From Actinomyces sp. oral taxon 171 str. F0337 (GTDB taxonomy: Bacteria > Actinomycetota > Actinomycetes > Actinomycetales > Actinomycetaceae): a DNA stretch of 64,000 nucleotides. Of the stretch, positions 46,844 to 56,182 are shown piece by piece. Numbering within the stretch: the stretch's first letter is position 1; each line of letters begins with the position of its first letter. The stretch covers positions 2,108,001-2,172,000 of the forward strand of contig NZ_CP040005.1 in NCBI RefSeq assembly GCF_005696555.1, in the 5' to 3' direction. The notes under the pieces were generated by a model. The model was not told where the DNA came from and searched no databases. It saw only the letters and a list, made by a program, of their open reading frames with translations. The translations under genes were made by a program, and so were the position numbers.

Positions 46844-49078
46844 ATGAGCGCCAACACCCCTGAGAAGGACCTCGGCCCCGAGGCCCCGGCCGACCTCGCC
46901 CCCGTCCCCGTTGACCCCTGGATCCTGGCTGACGTCGCCTACGCGCGCTACCACGACCCGCACGAGGTCCTGGGCGCCCACGTCGGCGAGAACGGAGTCA
47001 CCATCCGCACCGTCCGCCACCTGGCCGACGACGTCGTCGTCGTCACCAAGGACGGCACCCACCCGGCCACCCACGAGCAGGACGGCGTCTGGGTGGCGGT
47101 CCTGCCCGGCCAGGAGGTCCCCGACTACCGCATCAAGGTCACTTACGGCGACGAGACCACCACCGTCGACGACCCCTACCGCTACATGCCCACTCTGGGC
47201 GAGATGGACACCTACCTCATCTCCGAGGGCCGCCACGAGGAGCTGTGGGAGGTCCTGGGCGCCCACGTCAAGCACTATGACGGCCCCATGGGTGAGGTCG
47301 AGGGAACCGCCTTCGCCGTGTGGGCCCCCAACGCCCGCGCCGTACGCGTCGTCGGCGACTTCAACTACTGGGACGGCACGGCCACCGCCATGCGCTCCCT
47401 GGGCTCCTCCGGCGTGTGGGAGCTGTTCGTGCCCGGCGTCGGAGTCGGTGCGCGCTACAAGTTCGAGATCTGCTTCGCCGACGGGTCCTGGCACCAGAAG
47501 GCCGACCCGATGGCCCGCGCCACCGAGGTCCCCCCGGCCACCGCCTCGGTGGTCACCGACCAGTTCCACGAGTGGGAGGACCAGGAGTGGATGGCCAAGC
47601 GCGCCACCACCGACCCCCACAGCGGACCGATGAGCATCTACGAGGTCCACATCGGTTCGTGGCGCCAGGGACTGGGCTTCCGTGGTCTGGCCAAGGAGCT
47701 GGTCCCCTACGTCAAGGAGGCCGGCTTCACCCACGTGGAGTTCCTGCCGGTGGCCGAGCACCCCTTCGGCGGCTCCTGGGGCTACCAGGTCACCAGCTAC
47801 TACGCACCCACCTCGCGCTTCGGCACCCCGGACGACTTCCGCTACCTGGTGGACCAGCTCCACCAGGCCGGCATCGGCGTCATCCTGGACTGGGTGCCCG
47901 CCCACTTCCCCAAGGACGAGTGGGCCCTGGCCCGCTTCGACGGCACCCCGCTGTACGAGGACCCAGACCCTCAGCGCGGCGAGCACCCCGACTGGGGCAC
48001 CTACGTGTTCAACTTCGGACGCAACGAGGTGCGCAACTTCCTCGTCGCCAACGCCCTCTACTGGCTCCAGGAGTTCCACGCCGACGGTCTGCGCGTCGAC
48101 GCCGTGGCCTCCATGCTCTACCTGGACTACTCGCGCCAGGACGGCCAGTGGCACCCCAACCAGTTCGGTGGCCGCGAGCACCTGGAGGCCATCAGCTTCC
48201 TGCAGGAGGCCACCGCCACCGCCTACCGCAAGAACCCCGGCATCATCATGGCCGCCGAGGAGTCCACGGCGTGGCCGGGCGTCACCGCCCCCACCGAGTA
48301 CGGCGGCCTGGGCTTCGGACTGAAGTGGAACATGGGCTGGATGAACGACACCCTGCGCTACCTCGCGGAGGACCCGGTCAACCGCCGCTACCACCACGGC
48401 GAGCTGACCTTCTCCCTCGTCTACGCCTTCTCCGAGCAGTTCATCCTGCCGCTGAGCCACGATGAGGTCGTCCACGGCAAGGGCTCCCTGCTGTCCAAGA
48501 TGCCCGGCGACCCCTGGCAGGAGCTGGCGGGCCTGCGCACCCTGTACGCCTACCAGTGGTCCCACCCCGGCAAGCAGCTGCTGTTCATGGGGCAGGAGTT
48601 CGGGCAGGGAACCGAGTGGAACGCGGACACGTCCCTGGACTGGTGGATCCTGGATGACCCCGGCCACCAGGGGCTGCTCTCCCTGGTCAGTGACCTCAAC
48701 CGCCTCTACCTGAGCTCGCCGGCCCTGTGGTCAGAGGACTTCTCCCACCGGGGATTCGAGTGGATCGAGGCCGGCGACGGCGACCACAACGTCCTGTCCT
48801 ACCTGCGCAAGGGGACCGACGCCGACGGGCGGGCCGACCTGATGGTCTGCATCGTCAACTTCGCCGGCACCCCGCACGAGGGCTACCGGGTGGGCCTGCC
48901 CTTCGCCGGGGACTGGGAGGAGGTCCTCAACACCGACTCCGAGGAGTACGGAGGCTCCGGCGTGGGCAACCTGGGCCGTGTCGAGGCCGAGGACCTGCCC
49001 TGGAACGGGCGCCCGGCCTCGGTGCGCCTGCGAGTCCCCCCAATGGGAGCGGTCTTCCTGCGTCCGGCTCAGGACTGA
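46844..49078 (+). CDS. glgB: 1,4-alpha-glucan branching enzyme GlgB (GH13)
   Basis: Creates alpha-1,6 branches in the glucan made by GlgE. The 744-residue protein has two N-terminal carbohydrate-binding-like regions, including [15 protein letters not shown] and [20 protein letters not shown]. The catalytic barrel has [11 protein letters not shown], then [19 protein letters not shown] with the nucleophile Asp and [20 protein letters not shown] with the acid/base Glu. [15 protein letters not shown] holds the third acid. Length matches GlgB. It is co-oriented with the upstream GlgE pathway genes and completes TreS-Mak-GlgE-GlgB. Confidence 0.96.
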   Translation: MSANTPEKDLGPEAPADLAPVPVDPWILADVAYARYHDPHEVLGAHVGENGVTIRTVRHLADDVVVVTKDGTHPATHEQDGVWVAVLPGQEVPDYRIKVTYGDETTTVDDPYRYMPTLGEMDTYLISEGRHEELWEVLGAHVKHYDGPMGEVEGTAFAVWAPNARAVRVVGDFNYWDGTATAMRSLGSSGVWELFVPGVGVGARYKFEICFADGSWHQKADPMARATEVPPATASVVTDQFHEWEDQEWMAKRATTDPHSGPMSIYEVHIGSWRQGLGFRGLAKELVPYVKEAGFTHVEFLPVAEHPFGGSWGYQVTSYYAPTSRFGTPDDFRYLVDQLHQAGIGVILDWVPAHFPKDEWALARFDGTPLYEDPDPQRGEHPDWGTYVFNFGRNEVRNFLVANALYWLQEFHADGLRVDAVASMLYLDYSRQDGQWHPNQFGGREHLEAISFLQEATATAYRKNPGIIMAAEESTAWPGVTAPTEYGGLGFGLKWNMGWMNDTLRYLAEDPVNRRYHHGELTFSLVYAFSEQFILPLSHDEVVHGKGSLLSKMPGDPWQELAGLRTLYAYQWSHPGKQLLFMGQEFGQGTEWNADTSLDWWILDDPGHQGLLSLVSDLNRLYLSSPALWSEDFSHRGFEWIEAGDGDHNVLSYLRKGTDADGRADLMVCIVNFAGTPHEGYRVGLPFAGDWEEVLNTDSEEYGGSGVGNLGRVEAEDLPWNGRPASVRLRVPPMGAVFLRPAQD

Positions 49079-49096
49079 CCCGAGCTGAAACCACGC

Positions 49097-49140
49097 ACCG
49101 CGGTGGGGTGAGGGGCATGAGCCTCTCGCCCCACCGCGGT
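49097..49140. terminator. Terminator hairpin after glgB
   Basis: Arms ACCGCGGTGGGG and CCCCACCGCGGT pair perfectly over 12 bp, with an inner GAGG/CCTC stem in the loop. It lies 19 bp after the glgB stop and ends the GlgE-TreS-Mak-GlgB unit. glgP begins about 215 bp further on. Confidence 0.7.
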
Positions 49141-49353
49141 CTGATGCCCATAACGTGATCAGAACCTTGAACTCGACCCTCCGCCATCACCTATGAGCCG
49201 GTAGTCTGGGCCTTGTCTCGCACAGGCGCGCGGCCTCCGGTGCCCTGTGCTCCCTGCGCGCTCCGGTCGGTCCGGCCCCGTCGATGTACGATGTTTCAGT
49301 CCGATGCAAGAGTCTTGCAGTCGGCGACCACGATGCCTGACAAGGGAAGAAGA

Positions 49354-51720
49354 ATGACACAGAAGCTGGTCACGAGCGCCCCCGCGCAGGTGCGCGCCGT
49401 ATCCGGTCGGCCCGAGACCGCAGCCACCCTCATGGAGGTCTGGCAGGGCCTGTCCGCCGCCGTCGTCGACACCATCGCGGACGACTGGTACGCCACCGAG
49501 CAGAGGTACAGCGCCGGACGCCAGGAGCACTACTTCTCCGCCGAGTTCCTCATGGGCCGCGCTCTGCTCAACAACCTCTCCAACCTGGGGATGGTCGACG
49601 AGGCGCGCGAGACCGTCGATTCCTTCGGAGTCAACCTCACCGACGTCCTGGAGCAGGAGCCCGACGCCGCTCTGGGCAACGGCGGTCTGGGACGCCTGGC
49701 CGCCTGTTTCCTCGACTCCTGCGCCACCCTCGACCTGCCGGTCAACGGCTTCGGCATCCTCTACCGCTACGGGCTGTTCAAGCAGCTCTTCGAAGACGGC
49801 TTCCAGACCGAGCACCCCGACCCCTGGATGGAGGAGGGCTACCCCTTCGTCATCCGCCACGAGGAGGCCCAGCGCCTGGTGCGCTACCAGGACATGACCG
49901 TGCGCGCCATCCCCTACGACATGCCCATCACCGGCTACGGCACCAGGAACGTGGGGACCCTGCGCCTGTGGAAGGCCGAGCCGCTTGAGGAGTTCGACTA
50001 CGACGCCTTCAACTCCCAGCGCTTCACCGAGGCCATCGTCGAGCGCGAGCGCACCTCGGACATCTCCCGTGTCCTCTACCCCAACGACACCACCTACGAG
50101 GGCAAGGTCCTGCGGGTGCGCCAGCAGTACTTCTTCTGCTCGGCCTCCCTGCAGCAGATCGTTGAGAACTACGTCAGCCACCACGGTGAGGACCTGTCCG
50201 GCTTCGCCGACTACAACGCCATCCAGCTCAACGACACCCACCCGGTACTCGCCATCCCCGAGCTGATGCGCATCCTCCTGGACGAGCACCACCTGGGCTG
50301 GGAGCAGGCCTGGGAGGTGGTCACCAAGACCTTCGCCTACACCAACCACACGGTGCTGGCCGAGGCCCTGGAGACCTGGGAGATCTCCATCTTCGACCGT
50401 CTCTTCCCGCGCATCACCGAGATCGTTCGCGAGATCGACCGCCGCTTCCGCCTCGAGATGGCCGAGCGCGGCCTGGAGCAGGGCACCATCGACTACATGG
50501 CCCCCATCTCCGGGGACAAGGTGCGCATGGCGTGGATCGCCTGCTACGCCTCCTACTCCATCAACGGCGTCGCCGCGCTGCACACCGAGATCATCAAGCG
50601 CGAGACCCTGGGCGAGTGGCACGCCATCTGGCCCGAGCGCTTCAACAACAAGACCAACGGCGTCACCCCGCGTCGCTGGCTGCGCCAGTGCAACCCGCGC
50701 CTGTCGGCGCTCCTGGACGAGGTCACCGGCTCGGACACCTGGGTCAAGGACCTCTCCGTCCTGGCCGAGCACACCGACTCCGTGGACGAGTCCGTCTACG
50801 ACCGCCTGGCGGAGATCAAGCACGCCAACAAGGCGGACTTCGCCGCCTGGATCGCCCGTCGCGAGGGGGTCGAGATCGACCCGGAGGCGATCTTCGACGT
50901 CCAGATCAAGCGCCTCCACGAGTACAAGCGCCAGCTGCTCAACGCCATCTACATCCTGGACCTCTACTTCCGCATGAAGCAGGACCCGAGCCTGCAGGTC
51001 CCCAAGCGGGTCTTCATCTTCGGGGCGAAGGCGGCTCCCGGGTACATCCGGGCCAAGGGCGTCATCAAGCTCATCAACGCCATCGCCGACCTGGTCAACA
51101 ACGACCCCGTGGTCTCCCAGACCATCAAGGTCGTCTTCGTCCACAACTACAACGTCTCCCCGGCCGAGCACATCATCCCGGCCGCCGACGTCTCCGAGCA
51201 GATCTCGATGGCAGGTAAGGAGGCCTCGGGCACCTCCAACATGAAGTTCATGATGAACGGGGCCCTGACCCTGGGCACGCTCGACGGCGCCAACGTGGAG
51301 ATCCTGGAGGCCGTCGGGGACGACAACGCCTACATCTTCGGCGCCACCGAGGACGAGCTGCCCTCCCTGCGCGAGAGCTACGACCCCGTGTGGCACTACG
51401 AGAACGTCCCCGGTCTCAAGCGCGTCCTGGACGCCTTCACCGACGGAACCCTCGATGACAACGGCTCGGGCTGGTTCGCCGATCTGCGCCGCAGCCTGCT
51501 GGAGGCCTCCTACGAGCCCGCCGACGTCTACTACGTCCTGGGCGACTTCGCCTCCTACCGCGAGACCAAGGACGCCATGGCGGCCGACTACGCGGACACC
51601 CGCGCCTGGCAGCGCAAGGCCTGGGTGAACATCACCCGCTCGGGCCGCTTCTCCTCCGACCGCACTATCAGCGACTACGCCCGCGAGGTCTGGAAGATCG
51701 ATCCCGAGCCGATCGCCTGA
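49354..51720 (+). CDS. glgP: Glycogen phosphorylase GlgP
   Basis: PLP-dependent enzyme releasing glucose 1-phosphate from the non-reducing ends of glycogen. The ATG at 49354 (MTQKLVTSAPAQ) is preceded by GGGAAGAAG. A more upstream in-frame start at 49213 would add ~47 unconserved residues. The ~788-residue product has the phosphorylase signature EASGTSNMKFMMNGALTLGT, with the PLP-binding lysine (NMKF). It also has FNNKTNGVTPRRWL and QNDTHPVLAIPELMRIL-like sequence (IQLNDTHPVLAIPE). It ends at a very strong hairpin and is probably a separate unit from glgB. Confidence 0.95.
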   Translation: MTQKLVTSAPAQVRAVSGRPETAATLMEVWQGLSAAVVDTIADDWYATEQRYSAGRQEHYFSAEFLMGRALLNNLSNLGMVDEARETVDSFGVNLTDVLEQEPDAALGNGGLGRLAACFLDSCATLDLPVNGFGILYRYGLFKQLFEDGFQTEHPDPWMEEGYPFVIRHEEAQRLVRYQDMTVRAIPYDMPITGYGTRNVGTLRLWKAEPLEEFDYDAFNSQRFTEAIVERERTSDISRVLYPNDTTYEGKVLRVRQQYFFCSASLQQIVENYVSHHGEDLSGFADYNAIQLNDTHPVLAIPELMRILLDEHHLGWEQAWEVVTKTFAYTNHTVLAEALETWEISIFDRLFPRITEIVREIDRRFRLEMAERGLEQGTIDYMAPISGDKVRMAWIACYASYSINGVAALHTEIIKRETLGEWHAIWPERFNNKTNGVTPRRWLRQCNPRLSALLDEVTGSDTWVKDLSVLAEHTDSVDESVYDRLAEIKHANKADFAAWIARREGVEIDPEAIFDVQIKRLHEYKRQLLNAIYILDLYFRMKQDPSLQVPKRVFIFGAKAAPGYIRAKGVIKLINAIADLVNNDPVVSQTIKVVFVHNYNVSPAEHIIPAADVSEQISMAGKEASGTSNMKFMMNGALTLGTLDGANVEILEAVGDDNAYIFGATEDELPSLRESYDPVWHYENVPGLKRVLDAFTDGTLDDNGSGWFADLRRSLLEASYEPADVYYVLGDFASYRETKDAMAADYADTRAWQRKAWVNITRSGRFSSDRTISDYAREVWKIDPEPIA

Positions 51721-51728
51721 TCGTCAAG

Positions 51729-51777
51729 GCACATACGAGCGCCCCTCACCGCACTGGCGAGGGGCGCTCGTATGTGC
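51729..51777. terminator. Very strong bidirectional terminator after glgP
   Basis: A perfect 19-bp stem (GCACATACGAGCGCCCCTC against its complement) with an 11-nt loop, extended by three more pairs past a one-base bulge. It lies between glgP (plus) and the YbbN-like gene (minus), so it serves both. Confidence 0.85.
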
Positions 51778-51821
51778 TTGGTGCGCCGGACTGCCAGGCC
51801 CTCAGCGGGACCCATCGAGGC

Positions 51822-52757
51822 TCAGTAGAGCATGGTGGCCAGGCGGCGGCGGGCCTGGGCGACCTCCGGGGAGGTGGAGCCGATGACCTCGAAGAGCTCG
51901 AGCAGTCGCAGCCGGGCCGTCTCCCGCTCCTCCCCCGTGTGGGTACGCACGGCCTCCAGGGCTCGGCCCAGAGCGGCGTTGACATCCCCCAGGGCCAGGG
52001 CGGCGTCGGCGCCGGCCAGGGCCGCGGCCAGATCCGTGGGAGCGGCGTCGGCCGCCGCAAGGAGCTGATGGGGGTCCTGGCCGTCCAGGCGGGCCATGAG
52101 ACGCACCTGGTTGCGGGCCACCTTGAGGTCGTCGTCGCCCGGGTTCTGGGCAATGGCGTGGGTGTACACCTCCTCGGCGGCGGCGAAGTCCCCGGCCTCG
52201 ATGGCCTCGCGGGCGGCCCGCTCGACCTCGGTCTCCTCGGGCTCGACCTCAGTGTCAGCGCCGGCTGCGCCGTCGACGGCGATGGTGCCGTCGACACCGT
52301 TGGCGGCCGCCACCTCCAGCAGCTGGTCGATGACCGAGCGCACCTGCTCCTGAGGCACCGTCCCCTGGAACATCGGCACCGGCTGGCCCGCGATGAGGGC
52401 CACGACGGTGGGAACGGCCTGAGCCTGGAGGGCCTGAGCGACCTCCGGGGCGGCATCCACGTTCACGCGCGCCAGCTGGAAGCGGCCGGCGTACTGTCCG
52501 GCGAGCTGTTCCAGGACGGTGGCGAGATCAGCACTGGCCTGGCTGCGCGGGCTGTGCAGGACGACGATGACGGGGACCTGGGTCGAGACCTCGGCGACGT
52601 CGCGCAGGCTGGAGGCATCGACGTCGACGACGAGCGGCACCGGCAGGCCGGAGGCTCCCGCGGGGCCCTTGGTGGCGGGGCTCGGGGTACCACCGGTAGA
52701 GCCGGCAGGTTTGGCGGGGGCGAGACTGGACAGGTCGACGGCGCCGAACATGCTCAT
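51822..52757 (-). CDS. Thioredoxin-fold TPR protein (CnoX/YbbN-like co-chaperone)
   Basis: A 311-residue protein with an N-terminal thioredoxin fold and a C-terminal helical TPR-like region (EAGDFAAAEEVYTHAIAQNP). The usual CxxC redox site is replaced by SPRSQAS in VVLHSPRSQASADL, so it cannot work as a dithiol reductase. CnoX/YbbN proteins act as holdases that hand clients to GroEL/DnaK, and the lack of cysteines is seen in several. A short Pro/Gly-rich linker (about residues 10-35) precedes the domain. It faces the glgP terminator and stands alone on its strand. The fold is clear; the chaperone role is inferred. Confidence 0.85.
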   Translation of the reverse strand: MSMFGAVDLSSLAPAKPAGSTGGTPSPATKGPAGASGLPVPLVVDVDASSLRDVAEVSTQVPVIVVLHSPRSQASADLATVLEQLAGQYAGRFQLARVNVDAAPEVAQALQAQAVPTVVALIAGQPVPMFQGTVPQEQVRSVIDQLLEVAAANGVDGTIAVDGAAGADTEVEPEETEVERAAREAIEAGDFAAAEEVYTHAIAQNPGDDDLKVARNQVRLMARLDGQDPHQLLAAADAAPTDLAAALAGADAALALGDVNAALGRALEAVRTHTGEERETARLRLLELFEVIGSTSPEVAQARRRLATMLY

Positions 52758-52922
52758 AGCAGCTCTGCCTTCCTCGGGCCGCAGCCCGGTTGCTTCTATG
52801 GTCTGGGTCTTTCGTTGTCCTAGTATCGGCGCGGTTGACAGGCCTCACGCCGCTCGGAGGCCTGGTCGCACCAGCGGCCCGGCCCCGAGTGGTCATGGAG
52901 CCGGGCCGGGGATCGGTGGCGC

Positions 52923-53972
52923 TCAGGACGGTTTGGCCGATGCCGACGCCGTGGGGGCGGGCGTCTTGGAGTCATCCCGTTCCACTTTCATGAGCGCTGT
53001 CTCGGCGCCCAGAACGGTCACCTTCTCACCGGTTCCCTCCTTGGGGATGGAGAAGGCGACCATGGAGTCGTAGGTGGCGGTCACGGTGCCGAGGATCTTC
53101 TGGTTGCCACCCATGTAGGCGGCAACATCGCCCTGCAGGGTGAGGTCGGAGCCGTCAACGGTGCGCTTGTAGACCACCGTGAAGGTCAGGGTGGTGAAGA
53201 CCAGCGCCCCGCCGTCCCCCTCCTCCAGCTGGAGGCCCTGGAACCCGTCCTGACCGGGGACCGCCGTCACGGTCACTTCCCCGTAGTTGCTCAGGTCGGT
53301 CGTTCGGGCGTCGTGAACCTTTCGGCGCAGGCTGTCATCGGGGAAGGCCTTGCCGTTCTCACCGTCGGGGTGGTTGAGCGCATCGACATAGGAGTCGAGG
53401 ACGGCCTTGGGGGTGGCGACCAGCCCTGTGGACTCGGCCGTCACCTGCTTGGCGCGCTGGGCAGACTGCTTGGTCAGCACGGGAATGCTCGCCTGCGCGG
53501 CGAATCCCTGCACCCAGCCCCACACCTTGAACTGGTCCCGGGCCGAGCCCTGCTCCAGGGAGATGATCGAGACGCTCTTGTCGCCCTCCGAGGCGACGGC
53601 GGCGTTACGCGGGAAACCGACGGTCTGCCCCACGCCCCCGCCCTGGATCTTCGTGGTCATGGCGTGGATGAACGAGTCGTTCCCACTGGCGGAGGCGGTG
53701 CGGTACTCGGCGGCACGGATCCGCGCCGCAGGCCCGGACATGACCTCCTTGACCTTCGCCTCGCTCTTCTCCTTGTCCGCCGCCGCCAGGCCGGTCTGGA
53801 CGCGCTGGAGGATCTCGGCGAGCTGCTTGTCGTTGAGGACGGGCTCGGCGATCGGCGTGCCGGAGGCCAGGGTCTCGGCGGTCTTGGTCTGGGACCGCGA
53901 GCAGGCGGCCAGGCTCAGGGCGATGGCGGAGGCACCGCCTGCGCTCAGAAAGGCTCGACGGGTGGACATCAT
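52923..53972 (-). CDS. Predicted lipoprotein, unknown function
   Basis: A 349-residue exported protein. The N-terminus MMSTRRAFLSAGGASAIALS ends at a lipobox (LAAC), so it should be attached to the outer face of the membrane. The paired arginines (TRRAF) suggest Tat export. The mature protein is rich in Lys/Glu and beta-like segments (LVFTTLTFTVVYKRTVDGSD) and ends in a Pro/Ala/Ser tail. It is the second gene of a pair: its ATG overlaps the stop of the upstream membrane-protein gene (ATGA). I recognise no family. A role with that partner at the cell surface is likely. Confidence 0.75.
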   Translation of the reverse strand: MMSTRRAFLSAGGASAIALSLAACSRSQTKTAETLASGTPIAEPVLNDKQLAEILQRVQTGLAAADKEKSEAKVKEVMSGPAARIRAAEYRTASASGNDSFIHAMTTKIQGGGVGQTVGFPRNAAVASEGDKSVSIISLEQGSARDQFKVWGWVQGFAAQASIPVLTKQSAQRAKQVTAESTGLVATPKAVLDSYVDALNHPDGENGKAFPDDSLRRKVHDARTTDLSNYGEVTVTAVPGQDGFQGLQLEEGDGGALVFTTLTFTVVYKRTVDGSDLTLQGDVAAYMGGNQKILGTVTATYDSMVAFSIPKEGTGEKVTVLGAETALMKVERDDSKTPAPTASASAKPS

Positions 53973-55717
53973 GCGTGCTCCTGGTGGTCGGGGTCCGCGG
54001 TGGGGTCTGGTTCGCCGAGAGGCTCGGCGTCGACGGCCTGGATGACGGCGGGGTCGGTCTCGGGAGGCAGCTCGACGCCGCCGGAGTAGGAGGGCCAGGA
54101 CACGGTGGTCGACGTCGCGGAGGAGTCCCCGAAGCTGTTCGGGGAGAAGGTCCCCTGCGCCGGCTCGACCTCCTGCTCACTCCGGCTCAGCGACGCGTCG
54201 GTCACCTCCGGCTGGGTGATTCCGGTCGGCATCTGAAGGCTGGGGTCCTGCGACGGGGCCGAGGCCGTCACGTCCTGGAGCCCGGCGGTGTCGGTCTTGA
54301 AGGACTGCGCATCGACATCGCCTGCCACGTGGCTGGTGCGGTGCTCCGGCGGCGCGAAGCGGGAGTGGTCCTGGACATCAGCGGGCTGGTCGGTGATCTG
54401 GTCCACGCCCACGGCCATGTGGCCGGCGCCGGCTGCAGCATCACTGAGAGCCGGGGGGTTGGAGCGAGCCGACGAGTCGGACATGTCGGCAGCATCCGAG
54501 GCGATTGACAGCGCCTCGCCGTCCTGGAGACCCTCCGGCTCCCGGCCGGCTCGGTACTGCTGGGTGGCGGCCTCATCAAGACCGGGAACGACCGACGCGC
54601 CTCGGGTCACTCCAGCAACCGCATGATCACCCTGACCGCCGGGCCCCTCACCGTAGGCGCCGTCAGGCTCGTCGCCGAACCCGCCGCTGGACCCACCGCT
54701 GATCCCGGCGGCGGGGTCATAGCCGTAACCGTTGGCGGGAGGCGCCTCAGGCGCCTGGGGGACGGAGGACGTCTCGATGCCGTCGAGGTAGACGCGCCCC
54801 GTGCGCGGGTCGGTCCAGGGCTCGCCAGATGCCTCGGCGCGCTCCTTGACCCGCAGCTCTCGGCGAGTCAGCTGCCGGTCGGGATCGTCCACCTGAGGGA
54901 TACCCTCGGTGGAGACGGAGTCGGCGTTGGCGATGCGGGCCGCACGCTCGGCGGAACGGGTCCGCCGATCAACATTGGCGCGGCGCAGCTGGAGGTCGAT
55001 GAAGAACAGGAATGCCCCCACGAGCACGAAGAGGCCGCCCAGAACCAGCCCCCCGTAGAAGTACCAGGGCGTTTCCACCTGCCGCTCCCAGGTGACGGTC
55101 AGACTAGGAGCCGGGGCCTTGCCGTCGGTCATGGCCATGACGACGATCTGCTCGTCGATGTCCTTACGCGGCAGCATGGCGCGGTCAGCGTCCTCCGCGG
55201 TGTTGAAGGTGACTGACGAGCCACCGGTCTTCTCCCCCAGCCAGATATCGGAGCCCGAGGCGGTCACGGCATTGGCCTTGCGCTCCGAGCACTGCGTCCC
55301 GGCGGACGACGGCGTCGCCCCCGCCTGAGCGGAGGCGGCGGGGGTGGCGGAGGCCGATGGGCAGTACTTGGTCTCGTCCTTGGAGGACAGACTTCCGGCA
55401 TCGGCGTCGATACGGGTGACCACCGTGTAAGGAAGCGCCCTGTCGGCGTCGGGGCTCATCCAGGCGTCGAGGTCGGCCGCCCTGGCCACGAAGAGGTGGA
55501 CGTCCTTGCCGTCGGAGGAGCTCGCGGTCACGGTGACGTCGGACCCCACACCACTGAGAACCCCGGGGGCTGTGAAGACGTAGGGCTGGGAAGGAGCGGA
55601 GGCGAGCTTCGCCTCGGCCTTGGAGCTGGGTTTCCAGATGGTGGCCGAGCAAACGGCCAGGGCGACCAGGACCAGCCCGAGGACGGTCACCACCACGCTC
55701 AAGATACGTCGACTCAC
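53969..55717 (-). CDS. Actinobacterial membrane protein, two spans, unknown function
   Basis: A 582-residue protein with an N-terminal span (SVVVTVLGLVLVALAVCSAT) and an extracellular region of ~190 residues containing Ala/Ser-rich stretches. A second span follows (FYGGLVLGGLFVLVGAFLFF) at about residues 225-250. The cytoplasmic ~330 residues have a basic stretch and then a low-complexity Ser/Ala/Gly-rich tail. The extracellular half has beta-type segments but no family I know. It is coupled by a 4-bp overlap to the downstream lipoprotein gene, so the two may form one surface complex. Start at the ATG at 55717 gives an ideal membrane anchor. Confidence 0.75.
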   Translation of the reverse strand: MSRRILSVVVTVLGLVLVALAVCSATIWKPSSKAEAKLASAPSQPYVFTAPGVLSGVGSDVTVTASSSDGKDVHLFVARAADLDAWMSPDADRALPYTVVTRIDADAGSLSSKDETKYCPSASATPAASAQAGATPSSAGTQCSERKANAVTASGSDIWLGEKTGGSSVTFNTAEDADRAMLPRKDIDEQIVVMAMTDGKAPAPSLTVTWERQVETPWYFYGGLVLGGLFVLVGAFLFFIDLQLRRANVDRRTRSAERAARIANADSVSTEGIPQVDDPDRQLTRRELRVKERAEASGEPWTDPRTGRVYLDGIETSSVPQAPEAPPANGYGYDPAAGISGGSSGGFGDEPDGAYGEGPGGQGDHAVAGVTRGASVVPGLDEAATQQYRAGREPEGLQDGEALSIASDAADMSDSSARSNPPALSDAAAGAGHMAVGVDQITDQPADVQDHSRFAPPEHRTSHVAGDVDAQSFKTDTAGLQDVTASAPSQDPSLQMPTGITQPEVTDASLSRSEQEVEPAQGTFSPNSFGDSSATSTTVSWPSYSGGVELPPETDPAVIQAVDAEPLGEPDPTADPDHQEHA

Positions 55718-56182
55718 GACGCGGGTCTCCTATGTTCGTGGACACGGTTCGACGACGGCCGGCTACGGAGCCGGGTATCGCTGCGAGCGCTCACCGTGCG
55801 CCCGCCTGGGGACCAGAATCGCATGACGGACCCCGCGACCGCACCGACCTCAGCGCAAGATCACAACCAGACACGCGCTGAGCGAATCGACATCTCCCGG
55901 GATTACCCCGACAGAAAGAGCGCCACCGGCCCACCGAGCAGCGCTCCGGTCTCGAAGCGGAGCCAGAGGAACGCGAGGAGAAACGTGCGCACGAGATCGA
56001 TCGCGCCCGAGCAGACCATCAGCATCACCATCCCCGGCCGCTCTCACTCGGCCAGGAACGGATCCCACACTCACTTCTTGTGCGCATGGTCACACTTTCG
56101 TGTTTACCGTCCGGATCACACCCAATCGTTAGGCTTGGCCCGGTGGTGAGCGTCCCCGGCTCGCCAGGAGGAGGAACCCGAC
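55718..56182. other. 465-bp divergent intergenic region
   Basis: Separates the minus-strand membrane-protein gene from the plus-strand coiled-coil gene. It holds no convincing coding frame. It should contain two divergent promoters; an AGGAGGAGG ribosome site lies just before 56183. I see no strong palindrome in it. Confidence 0.5.

Noticed and set aside
46814..48667. 617-codon minus-strand frame over glgB
   Set aside because: Shadow of glgB; glgB has the GH13 motifs.
49159..51396. 745-codon minus-strand frame over glgP
   Set aside because: Val/Gly/Asp-rich shadow of the phosphorylase gene, with no recognisable motif.
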